The translations under genes and the position numbers were made by a program. Under the pieces are notes generated by a model. That model was not told the DNA's origin. It saw only the letters and a program-made list of their open reading frames with translations, and ran no database searches. Positions 1 to 7,189 of a stretch of 11,768 nucleotides of DNA are shown here, piece by piece; within the stretch, counting starts at the first letter, position 1, and each line of letters opens with the position of its first letter. The stretch is from DASRWD01 sp044507975. Its GTDB lineage: Bacteria > Deinococcota > Deinococci > Deinococcales > Trueperaceae. Location of the stretch: contig JBIQIQ010000073.1 of the NCBI GenBank assembly GCA_044507975.1, forward strand, positions 1 to 11,768, in the 5' to 3' direction.

Positions 1-792
1 TGGGTCGTCGACGACGAGTCCAGTGCGGGCGCCGAGAGCACGAGCGCTCTCGAGTCCGAGGAGCCCTGGGCGCCGGAGACGTCGGCGTCGGACGCGGCCG
101 CGTCCGACGCCGTGGACGAGCGCGAGCCATTCGCCGCGGAGCCGGCCGAGCTGGCGCGCGGGCTGGACCCGGAGCCGGAGGAGCTGGCCGCCTTCGCGCC
201 CGAGGCAGACGGCTCGGACGCGGCGCTACCGGACCTGGCCGGTCCTGCTCTGGCGGGAGTGACGGCCGCCGACGGTCTGCCGCTCGCCCGCGTCAGCACC
301 GTCCTTCGTAGGCACGTCGACGTCAGCGCTCTGGCCGCCGCACAGCTCGCGGCGTCTCAGGAGCTCGGCAAGGACGAGCCCCTGGCGGCGGCTCCGTTCG
401 TGCTGCGGGCTGTCGCGAAGGCCACGCGGGGCATGGAGGCCGCCTTCGGGCAGGTCGCCCTGGCGACCTTCGAGGACGGGATGGTCTTGAGACGTGTGGA
501 TGGTGCGGCCAGCCGGCCGTTCGCCGCGATCATCGACGAGCTCGCCGGGCAGGGTGCCGAGGAGGACGAGGCCGGCCTGGTCGTGGCCGACCTCAGCGTC
601 CTCGACCTCGACGAGGTCGTGCTCGACGTCGGCCTGCCGGTCCTGAGCCTGGGGAGGATCCTCTACGACAACCAGCGTGGCGGGTACCGCAGCACGCTGA
701 CGCTCGCCGGCGACGTCCCGGCCGAGACCGGGGCGAAGCTCCTGGCGCGGGTCGCCGAGCTGCTCGACGCGCCGGTCCGGCTGGTGATGTGA
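1..792 (+). CDS. Degenerate 2-oxoacid dehydrogenase E2-like protein (5' partial)
   Basis: The frame is open from base 1 to the TGA at 790-792, so the N-terminus lies outside the window and 263 codons are visible. The first ~85 residues are a low-complexity Ala/Asp/Glu/Pro-rich stretch, like the flexible linkers between E2 domains. The rest follows the E2 acyltransferase catalytic fold: an ARVSTVLRRHVDVSAL start, a VVADLSVLDLDEV segment in the place of the usual SNLGMFGV, LPVLSLGRI in place of QVAILGVG, and a final LTLAGDVPAETGAK. Active E2 enzymes have DHRVxDG there. Here (712-732) it reads DVPAETG, so the catalytic His and Asp are both gone. I infer a structural or regulatory paralogue rather than an acyltransferase. 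Whether lipoyl or E3-binding domains lie upstream cannot be seen. Fold assignment is fairly sure; function is unknown. Confidence 0.72.
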   Translation, partial: WVVDDESSAGAESTSALESEEPWAPETSASDAAASDAVDEREPFAAEPAELARGLDPEPEELAAFAPEADGSDAALPDLAGPALAGVTAADGLPLARVSTVLRRHVDVSALAAAQLAASQELGKDEPLAAAPFVLRAVAKATRGMEAAFGQVALATFEDGMVLRRVDGAASRPFAAIIDELAGQGAEEDEAGLVVADLSVLDLDEVVLDVGLPVLSLGRILYDNQRGGYRSTLTLAGDVPAETGAKLLARVAELLDAPVRLVM

Positions 793-813
793 GGAGCCCG
801 GAGGCGGGGGGCG

Positions 814-1080
814 CTAGCTCCGCGCGGCCGGCACCAGCGCGCTGAGCGCGAGGTAGACGAGCGCGACGACGCCCAGCGACACCACGGTCCCAGCGACGAA
901 CACGCCCCGCACGGTCCACGCAGGGTAGCCGAGGAAGTCGGCTATGCCACCGCCTAGGCCGGTCAGTACACGGTCGTGCCGGCGGCGGGCCAGCGGGGGA
1001 TGAGAAGGGTCGAGCCGCAGCTCCTGCGAGGTCCTGGGCCTCAGCGGCCCCTGGGGTTGGGTGCGATCGGCGTCCGCCAC
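814..1080 (-). CDS. PspC-domain small membrane protein
   Basis: An 88-residue protein. A charged, Arg/Pro-rich N-terminus (about residues 1-36) is followed by a PspC domain: RVLTGLGGGIADFLGY (37-52), the WTVRGVFVA turn (55-63), then a hydrophobic membrane segment to LSALVP (79-84). PspC-type domains are short membrane proteins, some acting in phage-shock or envelope stress responses; the role of this stand-alone copy is unknown. I chose the GTG at 1080 because a TATACT box lies 9 bases upstream. A longer start at 1149 would run through that promoter and across the start of ubiX. It is divergent from ubiX and converges on the E2-like gene with 21 bases between stops. The domain is well supported, the start less so. 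Confidence 0.75.
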   Translation of the reverse strand: MADADRTQPQGPLRPRTSQELRLDPSHPPLARRRHDRVLTGLGGGIADFLGYPAWTVRGVFVAGTVVSLGVVALVYLALSALVPAARS

Positions 1081-1089
1081 GGCAGGACG

Positions 1090-1118
1090 AGTATAAGGCG
1101 CCCGGAACCCCGCGGTAA
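1090..1118 (-). promoter_or_regulatory. Putative pspC promoter, near-leaderless
   Basis: On the - strand, TATACT (1095-1090) has a weak -35 candidate TTACCG (1118-1113) at a 17-base spacing. The box ends 9 bases before the GTG at 1080, so the transcript would start at or almost at the start codon. No Shine-Dalgarno sequence is visible. The same octamer TTATACTC occurs in the leuC leader promoter of this window. Confidence 0.45.
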
Positions 1119-1121
1119 CCT
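1116..1121 (+). promoter_or_regulatory. Putative -10 box of ubiX, leaderless type
   Basis: TAACCT fits the TAnnnT -10 pattern and ends 6 bases before the GTG start of ubiX at 1128. That spacing would place the transcription start on or next to the start codon. No convincing -35 hexamer and no Shine-Dalgarno sequence is visible, so this is a weak call based on spacing. Confidence 0.33.
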
Positions 1122-1127
1122 GGGCGG

Positions 1128-1715
1128 GTGACGCGACCCTTCGAGCCATCCGTCAGGGAGGTGGTCGTCGCCGTGACCGGCGCGAGCGGCATGGCCTACG
1201 CCGCCGACCTGCTCGCCTGCCTCAGGCAGGCGGAGGTGCGCACCCACCTGATCGTGACGTCGGGGGCCAAGCGCGTGATCCCCACCGAGCTGGACGGCGG
1301 CCTCGAGGTCTTGTCCTCGCTGGCCGACGTGGTCCACAAGGACAGCGACAACGGCGCCCCGATCGCGTCCGGAAGCCACCGCTTCGGGGCGATGGCCGTC
1401 GTGCCCTGCAGCGCGGGCACGTTGGCCAAGGTCGCGCGCGGCATGACCGACAACCTCACGTCGCGCGCGGCCCACGTAGCGCTCAAGGAGCGAAGGCCGC
1501 TCGTACTGGTGGTACGCGAGGCGCCGTACTCCCGCCCGATGCTCGAGAACATGCTCGCTGCCGACGCGGCCGGCGCTCTCGTCATGCCCGCGTCGCCCGG
1601 CTTCTACCACCGCCCCGCCGACATCCATGGCCTCATCGGCAGCGTGACCGCGAGGGTGCTCGATCACCTGGGGGTCGCACACGACAGGGTGCCGCGCTGG
1701 GGCGACGCGCCGTGA
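1128..1715 (+). CDS. ubiX: Flavin prenyltransferase UbiX
   Basis: UbiX joins a dimethylallyl group from dimethylallyl phosphate to FMN, giving the prenylated FMN cofactor used by UbiD-family decarboxylases. The 195-residue length is normal. Visible family features are the Rossmann-like TGASG (17-21), TSGAK (44-48), the ASGSHRFGAMAVVPCSAGTL stretch (80-99), DNLTSRAA (108-115), LKERRPLVLVVRE (119-131) and the late GFYHRP motif. The start is GTG at 1128, supported by the TAnnnT box just before it. It is the first gene of ubiX-ispD-ispE, and its stop overlaps the ispD start in GTGA (1712-1715). No UbiD partner lies in the window. Linkage to isoprenoid genes fits its need for a C5 prenyl donor and suggests a role in quinone synthesis, which is inference. 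Confidence 0.93.
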   Translation: MTRPFEPSVREVVVAVTGASGMAYAADLLACLRQAEVRTHLIVTSGAKRVIPTELDGGLEVLSSLADVVHKDSDNGAPIASGSHRFGAMAVVPCSAGTLAKVARGMTDNLTSRAAHVALKERRPLVLVVREAPYSRPMLENMLAADAAGALVMPASPGFYHRPADIHGLIGSVTARVLDHLGVAHDRVPRWGDAP

Positions 1716-2374
1716 GCGGCGGCGTCGCCGCCCTGGTGGCCGCCGCCGGCGCGGGCACGCGGCTGGGCCAGGGGCCCAAGGCTCACCTGAGCGTCGGCGG
1801 CGTAACGCTGCTGGAGCGCGCAGTGGCGGCCCTGGCGCCGCACGTGGACGAGGTCGTCGTGGCGGTGCCGAGCGCGGCCGGCCCCTGGCCGTCGCGGCGC
1901 GCCGGCGTCCGGTTCGTTGTCGGGGGCGACACCCGGCAGGCCTCCGTGCGCGCGCTGCTCGGCGCCACGTCTGCCGATACGGTCCTGGTGCACGACGTCG
2001 CCAGGCCCTTCCTACCTGCGGAGGTCGTCCTGCGCGTGCTCGCGGCCGCACGGGAGCACGGAGCGGCGACGGCCGCCGTGCCGGTGGCAGACACGGTCGT
2101 GACGCTGGCGGGGGAGGAGCTCGACCGCAGCCATCTGCGGGCGGTGCAGACGCCCCAGGGGTTCCGGCGGGAGCTCCTGGCGTGGGCGCACGAGGCAGCC
2201 GCGGCCGAGGGCTACGTGGCTACCGACGACGCCGGCCTGCTGCGGCGGCTGGGGCATCCGGTAACGCTGGTCGAGGGCAGCCCGCTGCTCCTCAAGCTGA
2301 CGCGGCCGGAGGACCTCACGCTCGCCGAGGCGCTGGCGGCACGTCTGGCGCAGGGAGCGGGCAGCGCGGCATGA
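1712..2374 (+). CDS. ispD: 2-C-methyl-D-erythritol 4-phosphate cytidylyltransferase
   Basis: IspD couples CTP and 2-C-methylerythritol 4-phosphate to form CDP-methylerythritol, the third step of the cytosolic MEP isoprenoid pathway. The 220-residue protein shows the glycine-rich nucleotide loop AAAGAGTRLGQGPKAHL (10-26) with the expected basic residues R17 and K23. It also has GGDTRQASV (71-79), VHDVARPF (93-100, usually VHDAARP), LRAVQTPQGF (142-151), ATDDAGL (170-176) and the C-terminal LKLTRPEDL (194-202), whose Lys matches the conserved substrate-binding Lys. It starts with GTG inside the ubiX stop and ends overlapping ispE in ATGA, so all three genes are probably translationally coupled. 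Nothing looks broken. Confidence 0.94.
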   Translation: MSGGVAALVAAAGAGTRLGQGPKAHLSVGGVTLLERAVAALAPHVDEVVVAVPSAAGPWPSRRAGVRFVVGGDTRQASVRALLGATSADTVLVHDVARPFLPAEVVLRVLAAAREHGAATAAVPVADTVVTLAGEELDRSHLRAVQTPQGFRRELLAWAHEAAAAEGYVATDDAGLLRRLGHPVTLVEGSPLLLKLTRPEDLTLAEALAARLAQGAGSAA

Positions 2375-3309
2375 CGGCGGAGGTGGCGGAGCCCCTGGTC
2401 GCCAGCGAGGCGGCGCCCGGGAAGGTCAACCTCGGGCTGGCGGTCCTCGCCCGCCGCGGCGACGGCTTCCACGAGATCGAGACGCTGTTCGCGAGGCTCG
2501 CCCTCGGGGATATGGTCGAGGCGCGCCTGCTGCCCGGGCGCCGGGGCGAGGTTCACCTCGAGGTGGAGGCGGACGCCTACCCTGGCGCCCCGGAGTGGTT
2601 CGCGCGCTCGGTCGCCGAGCTCCCGACCGGCGTCGAGAACATCGCGTCCCGGGCTGCCTCCGCCTACCTGGCTGCCGCCGGGCCGGAGGCTGGCGACCAC
2701 GGGGTGGCGCTGCGCCTGACGAAGCGGCTGCCGGTGGCGGCGGGGCTCGGCGGGGGTTCGTCCGACGCCGCGGCGGTGCTGAGGGCGCTGGGGCGGCTCC
2801 TGCCGAGCGCGATCGAAGCGCGCGAGCTAGCCGCCGGGCTCGGGTCCGACGTGCCCTTCTTCGCGGCCGACGTCGTCGGCGCCATCGCCAAGGGGCGCGG
2901 CGAGCGACTCACGACGGTGAGCCTACCGGTCCTCGACCTCGTGCTCGCCAAGCCGGCCCTCCGCGTCTCGGCGGGGGCGGCGTACGAGGCGCTCGTCGGC
3001 TTCTCCGGCAGGCTCAGGCACGAGGCCTCGCTGGCCGCGCTGGCAGGTGGCACTGATCCCGGCTGGCGCAACGGCCTGCAGGCGGGGGTGATGCGCCGCC
3101 ACGCTGACGTGCGCGAGCTGCTCGCCCAGCTGCGTGATGCGGGACTGCGGGGGGTGCTGATGTCGGGGAGCGGCCCCACCTGCTTCGGGGTGGCCAGCAG
3201 CGCCGAGGCTGCCGCCGACGTCGCGGCAGAGCTGCGGGCGCGACGTCCGGACCTGTGGGTCGTGGCGACGAGCGCCGGCGGGTCCTCCGTCAGCGGTCGC
3301 GACGCGTGA
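2371..3309 (+). CDS. ispE: 4-diphosphocytidyl-2-C-methyl-D-erythritol kinase
   Basis: IspE phosphorylates the 2-hydroxyl of CDP-methylerythritol, the product of the neighbouring IspD, using ATP. It is a 312-residue GHMP kinase. The N-terminal APGKVNLGLAVLARRGDGFHE (15-35) carries the expected catalytic Lys (K18). The ATP-binding loop PVAAGLGGGSSDAAA lies at 121-135, GLGSDVPFF at 157-164 supplies the expected catalytic Asp (D160), and the third GHMP motif MSGSGPT is at 264-270. The ATG at 2371 overlaps the ispD stop. A longer in-frame reading from 2182 would run through ispD and is rejected. The length is slightly above the usual 280-300 because of an N-terminal extension. Its last 20 bases overlap the convergent metallopeptidase gene. 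Confidence 0.94.
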   Translation: MTAEVAEPLVASEAAPGKVNLGLAVLARRGDGFHEIETLFARLALGDMVEARLLPGRRGEVHLEVEADAYPGAPEWFARSVAELPTGVENIASRAASAYLAAAGPEAGDHGVALRLTKRLPVAAGLGGGSSDAAAVLRALGRLLPSAIEARELAAGLGSDVPFFAADVVGAIAKGRGERLTTVSLPVLDLVLAKPALRVSAGAAYEALVGFSGRLRHEASLAALAGGTDPGWRNGLQAGVMRRHADVRELLAQLRDAGLRGVLMSGSGPTCFGVASSAEAAADVAAELRARRPDLWVVATSAGGSSVSGRDA

Positions 3310-3679
3310 AGTCCCGGCTCAGCTCGACGTCCTCCTGCACCAGGAGGTCCTCGCCCGCCAGCGACTCGACGTGGTGCCTGAGCTCATGCGTGAGGGTCTC
3401 CCACGCCTCCTCCTCCCAGTCGAAACCGGGGTCGGCGTCGGCGATGGCGCGGAACGAGCCGTAGTAGAGCGCCACGTGGCGCCCCAGACCGTCGCTCCCG
3501 CCGAGGAAGCTGTCCGGCCCAGGGTCGAGGTACTCGCCCATCCGGAAGACGTCCTCGTCGTACTCGTCCTCGCGCTTGGCCTCGGGCAGGACGTGGACGC
3601 CCTGAAGGTCGCGCAGGAACTCCGACGGGACCTCGTCGACCATCTCGGCGACCATGCTCCGGAACTCCTCGAAGGTCAC
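3290..3679 (-). CDS. Small zinc metallopeptidase-like protein (HExxH)
   Basis: A 129-residue protein rich in Asp and Glu. It starts with FEEFRSMVAEMVDEVPSEFL (3-22), a helix typical of the short 'metallopeptidase family' (Zincin_1, formerly DUF1025). A central strand HVALYYGSF (68-76) is followed by TLTHELRHHVE (95-105), which contains the zinc-binding HExxH (H98, E99, H102). These minimal zincins are cytosolic with mostly unknown substrates; I infer the fold, not an activity. The GTG at 3679 is chosen because it forms a GTGA overlap with the end of the Gfo/Idh gene and because homology begins there. It is the last gene of the long - strand run, and its 3' end overlaps ispE by 20 bases. Confidence 0.8.
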   Translation of the reverse strand: MTFEEFRSMVAEMVDEVPSEFLRDLQGVHVLPEAKREDEYDEDVFRMGEYLDPGPDSFLGGSDGLGRHVALYYGSFRAIADADPGFDWEEEAWETLTHELRHHVESLAGEDLLVQEDVELSRDFTRRDR

Positions 3680-4737
3680 GACGCGGCCACGGCCTCCTCG
3701 AACGTCTCCGGTGCGTCCCTCAGCCGAACGGGCGTGCCGTCCGCGGCGCTGGCGTAGGCGGCCAGGATCAAGCGCACGGCTTCCCTGCCGTCCTCGCCGC
3801 TGCACACGACCGGCGCCTCCCCCCTCACCGCCTGTACGAACGAGATCACGTGGGCGGTGTGCGGCTTGTAGCCGCCGAAGGTGTAGGTGGTCAGGTCGGT
3901 CTGGTCCCAGGTGCCGCCCGGCGTCGAGCGGTGGTAGTGCCTGAGCCACGGCGGGCCGAACCGGTTGGTGCTCTCGAGGGCGCCCAGGGTGCCGTACACC
4001 CAGAACCCCTCCTCCCAGCCGGTGGCCGTCCAGGCCGTCTCGATCGTGCCGATGGCGCCGTCGGCGAACTCCAGGGACACGTTGGCCGTGTCCTCGACCT
4101 CGATCTCGAACGCGAGCGTGGCCGTGCGGGCGTATACCTCCCGCACGCGCCCGCCGAAGAAGCGCGCCAGGTCGGCCAGGTGGCAGCCGTTGTCGAGGAG
4201 CGTCCCGCCTCCCGAGCTCGCCTTGGTGGCGAACGACGGGCGCACGCCCAGGCCTCCCCAGTCGTGGGCCTGCCGCAGGCGCATGTGGGTGACCCTCCCG
4301 ATCGCGCCGGCGGCGATCAGCTCCTTGGCCTTGCGCGCCGGACCCGACGAGCGCAGCTGGTGGTTGACGACGAGCTTCACGCCGGCCTCGCGGCAGACCT
4401 CGATCATCTCGTCGGCCAGCGCCAGGTCGAGCGCCAGCGGCTTCTCGACGAGCACGTGCGCCCCGGCAGCGGCGGCGGCTAGCGTGGCGGGGTGATGAAC
4501 CGAAGTAGGGGCCGCGATCGACACGGCGTCGATGTCGCCGGCCGCGAACAGCTCTCCGAAGTCGGAGTAGGTGCGGTCGACGCCCCAGGCGGTGGCGCGA
4601 GCGGCGAGCTGCACCGGGTTGACGTCGCACAGCGCCACGACGTTCGCGCCGGCGGCGCGGTAGCCGTCGTAGTGCGCCTGCGAGATGCTGCCGGTGCCGA
4701 TGATCGCGACGCGCAACGGTTCGGAGGCTGCCGTCAC
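3676..4737 (-). CDS. Gfo/Idh/MocA family oxidoreductase
   Basis: An NAD(P)-dependent sugar or cyclitol dehydrogenase of the Gfo/Idh/MocA family, 353 residues, cytosolic with no signal peptide. The N-terminal Rossmann domain has RVAIIGTGSIS (9-19), DAVSIAAPTSVHH (70-82) and the signature VEKPLALDL (97-105). The C-terminal domain has GGGTLLDNGCHLADLARFF (176-194), where D182 and H186 match the usual catalytic D-x3-H pair. The GTG start overlaps the ThuA-like stop in GTGA, and its own stop overlaps the metallopeptidase start in GTGA. Pairing with ThuA recalls the rhizobial thuA-thuB pair, which oxidises trehalose and related disaccharides to 3-keto sugars. A keto-sugar role is therefore plausible, but the substrate cannot be read from sequence. 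Confidence 0.9.
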   Translation of the reverse strand: MTAASEPLRVAIIGTGSISQAHYDGYRAAGANVVALCDVNPVQLAARATAWGVDRTYSDFGELFAAGDIDAVSIAAPTSVHHPATLAAAAAGAHVLVEKPLALDLALADEMIEVCREAGVKLVVNHQLRSSGPARKAKELIAAGAIGRVTHMRLRQAHDWGGLGVRPSFATKASSGGGTLLDNGCHLADLARFFGGRVREVYARTATLAFEIEVEDTANVSLEFADGAIGTIETAWTATGWEEGFWVYGTLGALESTNRFGPPWLRHYHRSTPGGTWDQTDLTTYTFGGYKPHTAHVISFVQAVRGEAPVVCSGEDGREAVRLILAAYASAADGTPVRLRDAPETFEEAVAAS

Positions 4738-5486
4738 GGCTTGAGGACGGGCTCCTTGCCGGGGTTGGGTACGTCTTCCAGAGCGGCGGCGTTGGGGCTC
4801 TGCGAGTCGTCGCGACGGGTCCGGGCGGCCGCGTAGGCGGCCGCGTTGGCCACGATGCGCCGCACCAACGGATGGTGGTAGGTCGGGTAGGTCTCGTGGC
4901 CGGGCCTGAAGTAGACGACGCGGCCGTGGCCGCGGCGCCAGGTCATGAGGCTGCGGAACACCTCGCCGCCCTGGAACCAGGAGATCATCAGCAGCTCGTC
5001 CGGGTCAGGCACGTCGAAGCGCTCGCCGTACATCTCCTCGCGCTCGAGCTCGAAGTGCTCGGGTACGCCCTCGAGCACCGGGTGGCCGGGCTGGAGGTTC
5101 CACAGGCGCTCCTTCTCGTCGGCCTCGCGCCACTTGAGCGAGCCGTGCGTGCCCATCAACCTCACGAACGGCTTCGAGTAGTGGCCGGAGTGCAGGACGA
5201 CGAGGCCCATGCCGGCCAGCACCGCGCGCTGAACGCGCTCGGCGACCTCGTCGGACACCTCGGCATGGGCCTTGTGGCCCCACCAGAGCAGGACGTCGGT
5301 GGAGTCGACGACGTCCTGGGAGAGACCGTGGTCGGGCTCGCGCAGCGTGGCGGCGCGGACCTCCGCCCCGGGCACGTGCTCGCGGACGGCGGACGCGAGC
5401 GCCGCGTGGATCCCGTCCGGATAGACGCTGCGGACACTCTCGGCCTCGACCTCGTGAAGGTATTCGTTGAAGACGGTGACCCTCAA
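4734..5486 (-). CDS. ThuA-like protein (trehalose utilization family)
   Basis: A 250-residue ThuA-domain protein with a glutamine-amidotransferase-like fold. Characteristic blocks are VFNEYLHE (5-12), VYPDGIH (21-27), LLWWGHKAH (66-74), VLHSGHYSKPFVRLMGT (97-113), EEMYGERFDVPDPDEL (150-165), GGEVFRS (173-179) and FRPGHETYPTYHHP (193-206). ThuA proteins occur beside Gfo/Idh oxidoreductases and take part in sugar catabolism, probably through 3-keto intermediates. The last ~30 residues are a polar tail beyond the domain. The start is TTG at 5486: it begins just before the conserved N-terminus and has GAGAGG (5500-5495) 8 bases upstream. Only 20 bases separate it from ilvD, so it probably shares the leu-ilv transcript, although its role seems unrelated. 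Confidence 0.88.
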   Translation of the reverse strand: MRVTVFNEYLHEVEAESVRSVYPDGIHAALASAVREHVPGAEVRAATLREPDHGLSQDVVDSTDVLLWWGHKAHAEVSDEVAERVQRAVLAGMGLVVLHSGHYSKPFVRLMGTHGSLKWREADEKERLWNLQPGHPVLEGVPEHFELEREEMYGERFDVPDPDELLMISWFQGGEVFRSLMTWRRGHGRVVYFRPGHETYPTYHHPLVRRIVANAAAYAAARTRRDDSQSPNAAALEDVPNPGKEPVLKP

Positions 5487-5506
5487 ATCGCAGCCCTCTC
5501 AGGGCG

Positions 5507-7189
5507 TCAGTCCGTCACTGCCCCGGCCGACGCGCTAGACACGAGCTTGGCGTACTTCGCCAACACCCCGGTAGTGTAGCGCGGTGCCGGCGGGCTCCAA
5601 GCAGCGCGCCGCCTCTCCAGCTCGGCCTCGTCGACCTCGAGCCGGATGAGGTTGGCATCGGCGTCGATGGTGATGAGGTCACCCTCCACGACCAGAGCGA
5701 TGGCTCCGCCCACGGCCGCCTCTGGGGCTACGTGCCCGACCACGAGGCCGTACGTGCCGCCCGAGAAGCGGCCATCGGTCACGAGGGCGACGGAGTCGCC
5801 CAGCCCCTGGCCGATGATCGCGCTGGTCGGCGCGAGCATCTCGCGCATCCCCGGCCCGCCCTTGGGTCCCTCGTAGCGGATCACGACCACGTCGCCGGGT
5901 CGGATGGCCCGCGCCAGGATCGCCGCCATCGCCGCCTCCTCGCTGTCGTAGACGCGGGCCGGGCCGGTGATGCTGCGCGCCTTGAGGCCCGTCGTCTTGG
6001 CGACCGCGCCGTCCGGGGCCAGGTTGCCGCGCAGGACGTTGAGGTGCCCGGCGGGGTAGAGAGGGTCTGCGAACGGCCGTACGACGTCCTGGCCGGCCGG
6101 CGGGACTCCCGCGACGTCCGCCAGGTTCTCGGCCACCGTCCTGCCCGTCACGGTCAGGCAGTCGCCGTGGATGAGGCCGGCGTCCAGGAGCATCCGCATG
6201 ACCAGCGGCACGCCCCCGACGCGGTGGAGGTCCGTTGCCACGTACTTGCCGGACGGCTTGAGGTCGCAGAGCACGGGCGTCGTGCGGCGCAGCTCCTCGA
6301 AGTCGTCGATGCTCAGGTCGACCCCCATGGCGTGAGCGATCGCGAGCAGGTGCAGCACGGCGTTCGTGCTCCCGCCGACGGCCATGACGACGCGGATCGC
6401 GTTCTCGAACGCCTCCCGCGTCATGATCTGCCGTGGCTTGACGTCGAGCTCGACGAGCCTCACGAGCGCCTCCCCGCTGGCCCTGGCGCTGTCCAGCTTC
6501 TCGTCGTCGACGGCGGCCTGCGTGCTCGAGTAGGGGAGGCTCATGCCCATCGCCTCGATCGCCGAGCTCATCGTGTTGGCGGTGTACATGCCCCCGCACG
6601 AGCCAGGACCGGGGCAGGCCGAGGCCTCCACCGCCTGGAGGGTCTCCAGCTCGATGCGGCCCGCCGCCCGCGCGCCGACGGCCTCGAAGACGCTCACGAT
6701 CGTGAGGTCGTCGCCGGCCAGGCGCCCCGGCTTTATCGTGCCTCCGTAGACGTAGACCGCCGGCACGTCGAGCCTCGCGAGCGCGATCATGCCGCCCGGC
6801 ATGTTCTTGTCGCAGCCGCCGACGACTAGCATGCCGTCCATGCTCTGGCCTCGCCCGACGGTCTCGATCGAGTCGGCGATGACCTCGCGCGACACGAGGC
6901 TACACTTCATGCCCTCCGTGCCCATCGAGATGCCGTCGGAGACCGTGATGGTCCCGAACGTCTGAGGCATGCCGCCAGCGGCGCGCACCGCCTCGGCCGC
7001 CGCGTCGGCGAGGCGCCGCAGGCCGGAGTTGCACGGCGTGATGGTCGAGTGGCCGTCGGCCACGCCGATGATCGGCTTGGAGAAGTCGCCGTCCCCGAAG
7101 CCCACGGCGCGCAGCATCGCCCGGTTGGGCGCTCTCTCGTCCCCGGTGGTGACGACGGCGCTCTTGCGGTTGTTCCTCGCTTCAGACAT
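5507..7189 (-). CDS. ilvD: Dihydroxy-acid dehydratase
   Basis: IlvD dehydrates 2,3-dihydroxy-isovalerate and 2,3-dihydroxy-3-methylvalerate to the 2-keto acids that lead to valine, leucine and isoleucine. The 560-residue length is normal. Cysteines C53 (TPCN), C126 (GGCDKNMPGG) and C198 (CPGPGSCGGMYTANTM) match the iron-sulfur ligands of the family, and K128 matches the metal-binding Lys. Near the C-terminus DGRFSGGTYGLVVGHVAPEA-type sequence carries the catalytic Ser; the usual reading is SGGTHG, here SGGTYG. I chose the ATG at 7189, which has GAGGAG (7205-7200) 10 bases upstream. An ATG at 7207 would add six residues but would place that Shine-Dalgarno inside the gene. The gene overlaps the end of leuB by 8 bases, so the leuB tail codes the ilvD ribosome site. 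Confidence 0.95.
   Translation of the reverse strand: MSEARNNRKSAVVTTGDERAPNRAMLRAVGFGDGDFSKPIIGVADGHSTITPCNSGLRRLADAAAEAVRAAGGMPQTFGTITVSDGISMGTEGMKCSLVSREVIADSIETVGRGQSMDGMLVVGGCDKNMPGGMIALARLDVPAVYVYGGTIKPGRLAGDDLTIVSVFEAVGARAAGRIELETLQAVEASACPGPGSCGGMYTANTMSSAIEAMGMSLPYSSTQAAVDDEKLDSARASGEALVRLVELDVKPRQIMTREAFENAIRVVMAVGGSTNAVLHLLAIAHAMGVDLSIDDFEELRRTTPVLCDLKPSGKYVATDLHRVGGVPLVMRMLLDAGLIHGDCLTVTGRTVAENLADVAGVPPAGQDVVRPFADPLYPAGHLNVLRGNLAPDGAVAKTTGLKARSITGPARVYDSEEAAMAAILARAIRPGDVVVIRYEGPKGGPGMREMLAPTSAIIGQGLGDSVALVTDGRFSGGTYGLVVGHVAPEAAVGGAIALVVEGDLITIDADANLIRLEVDEAELERRRAAWSPPAPRYTTGVLAKYAKLVSSASAGAVTD

Noticed and set aside
1081..1149. Longer pspC start on the - strand at 1149
   Set aside because: It would run across the ubiX start and through the TATACT box; the added residues show no conservation I recognise.
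2182..2370. N-terminal extension of ispE starting inside ispD
   Set aside because: The extension is Gly/Arg/Ala-rich shadow sequence; the ATG at 2371 overlaps the ispD stop and lies close to the start of the conserved domain.
3290..4630. One 446-codon - strand frame reaching from inside Gfo/Idh to the metallopeptidase stop
   Set aside because: Only its last 130 codons resemble a protein family. The upstream part is Arg-rich and lies in a wrong frame of the Gfo/Idh gene; the GTG at 3679 is the sensible start.
5732..6829. Long open frame of 365 codons on the + strand opposite ilvD
   Set aside because: It lies wholly antisense to a clear ilvD, is full of Arg/His/Asp/Val as expected from a GC-rich antisense frame, and has no recognisable motif.
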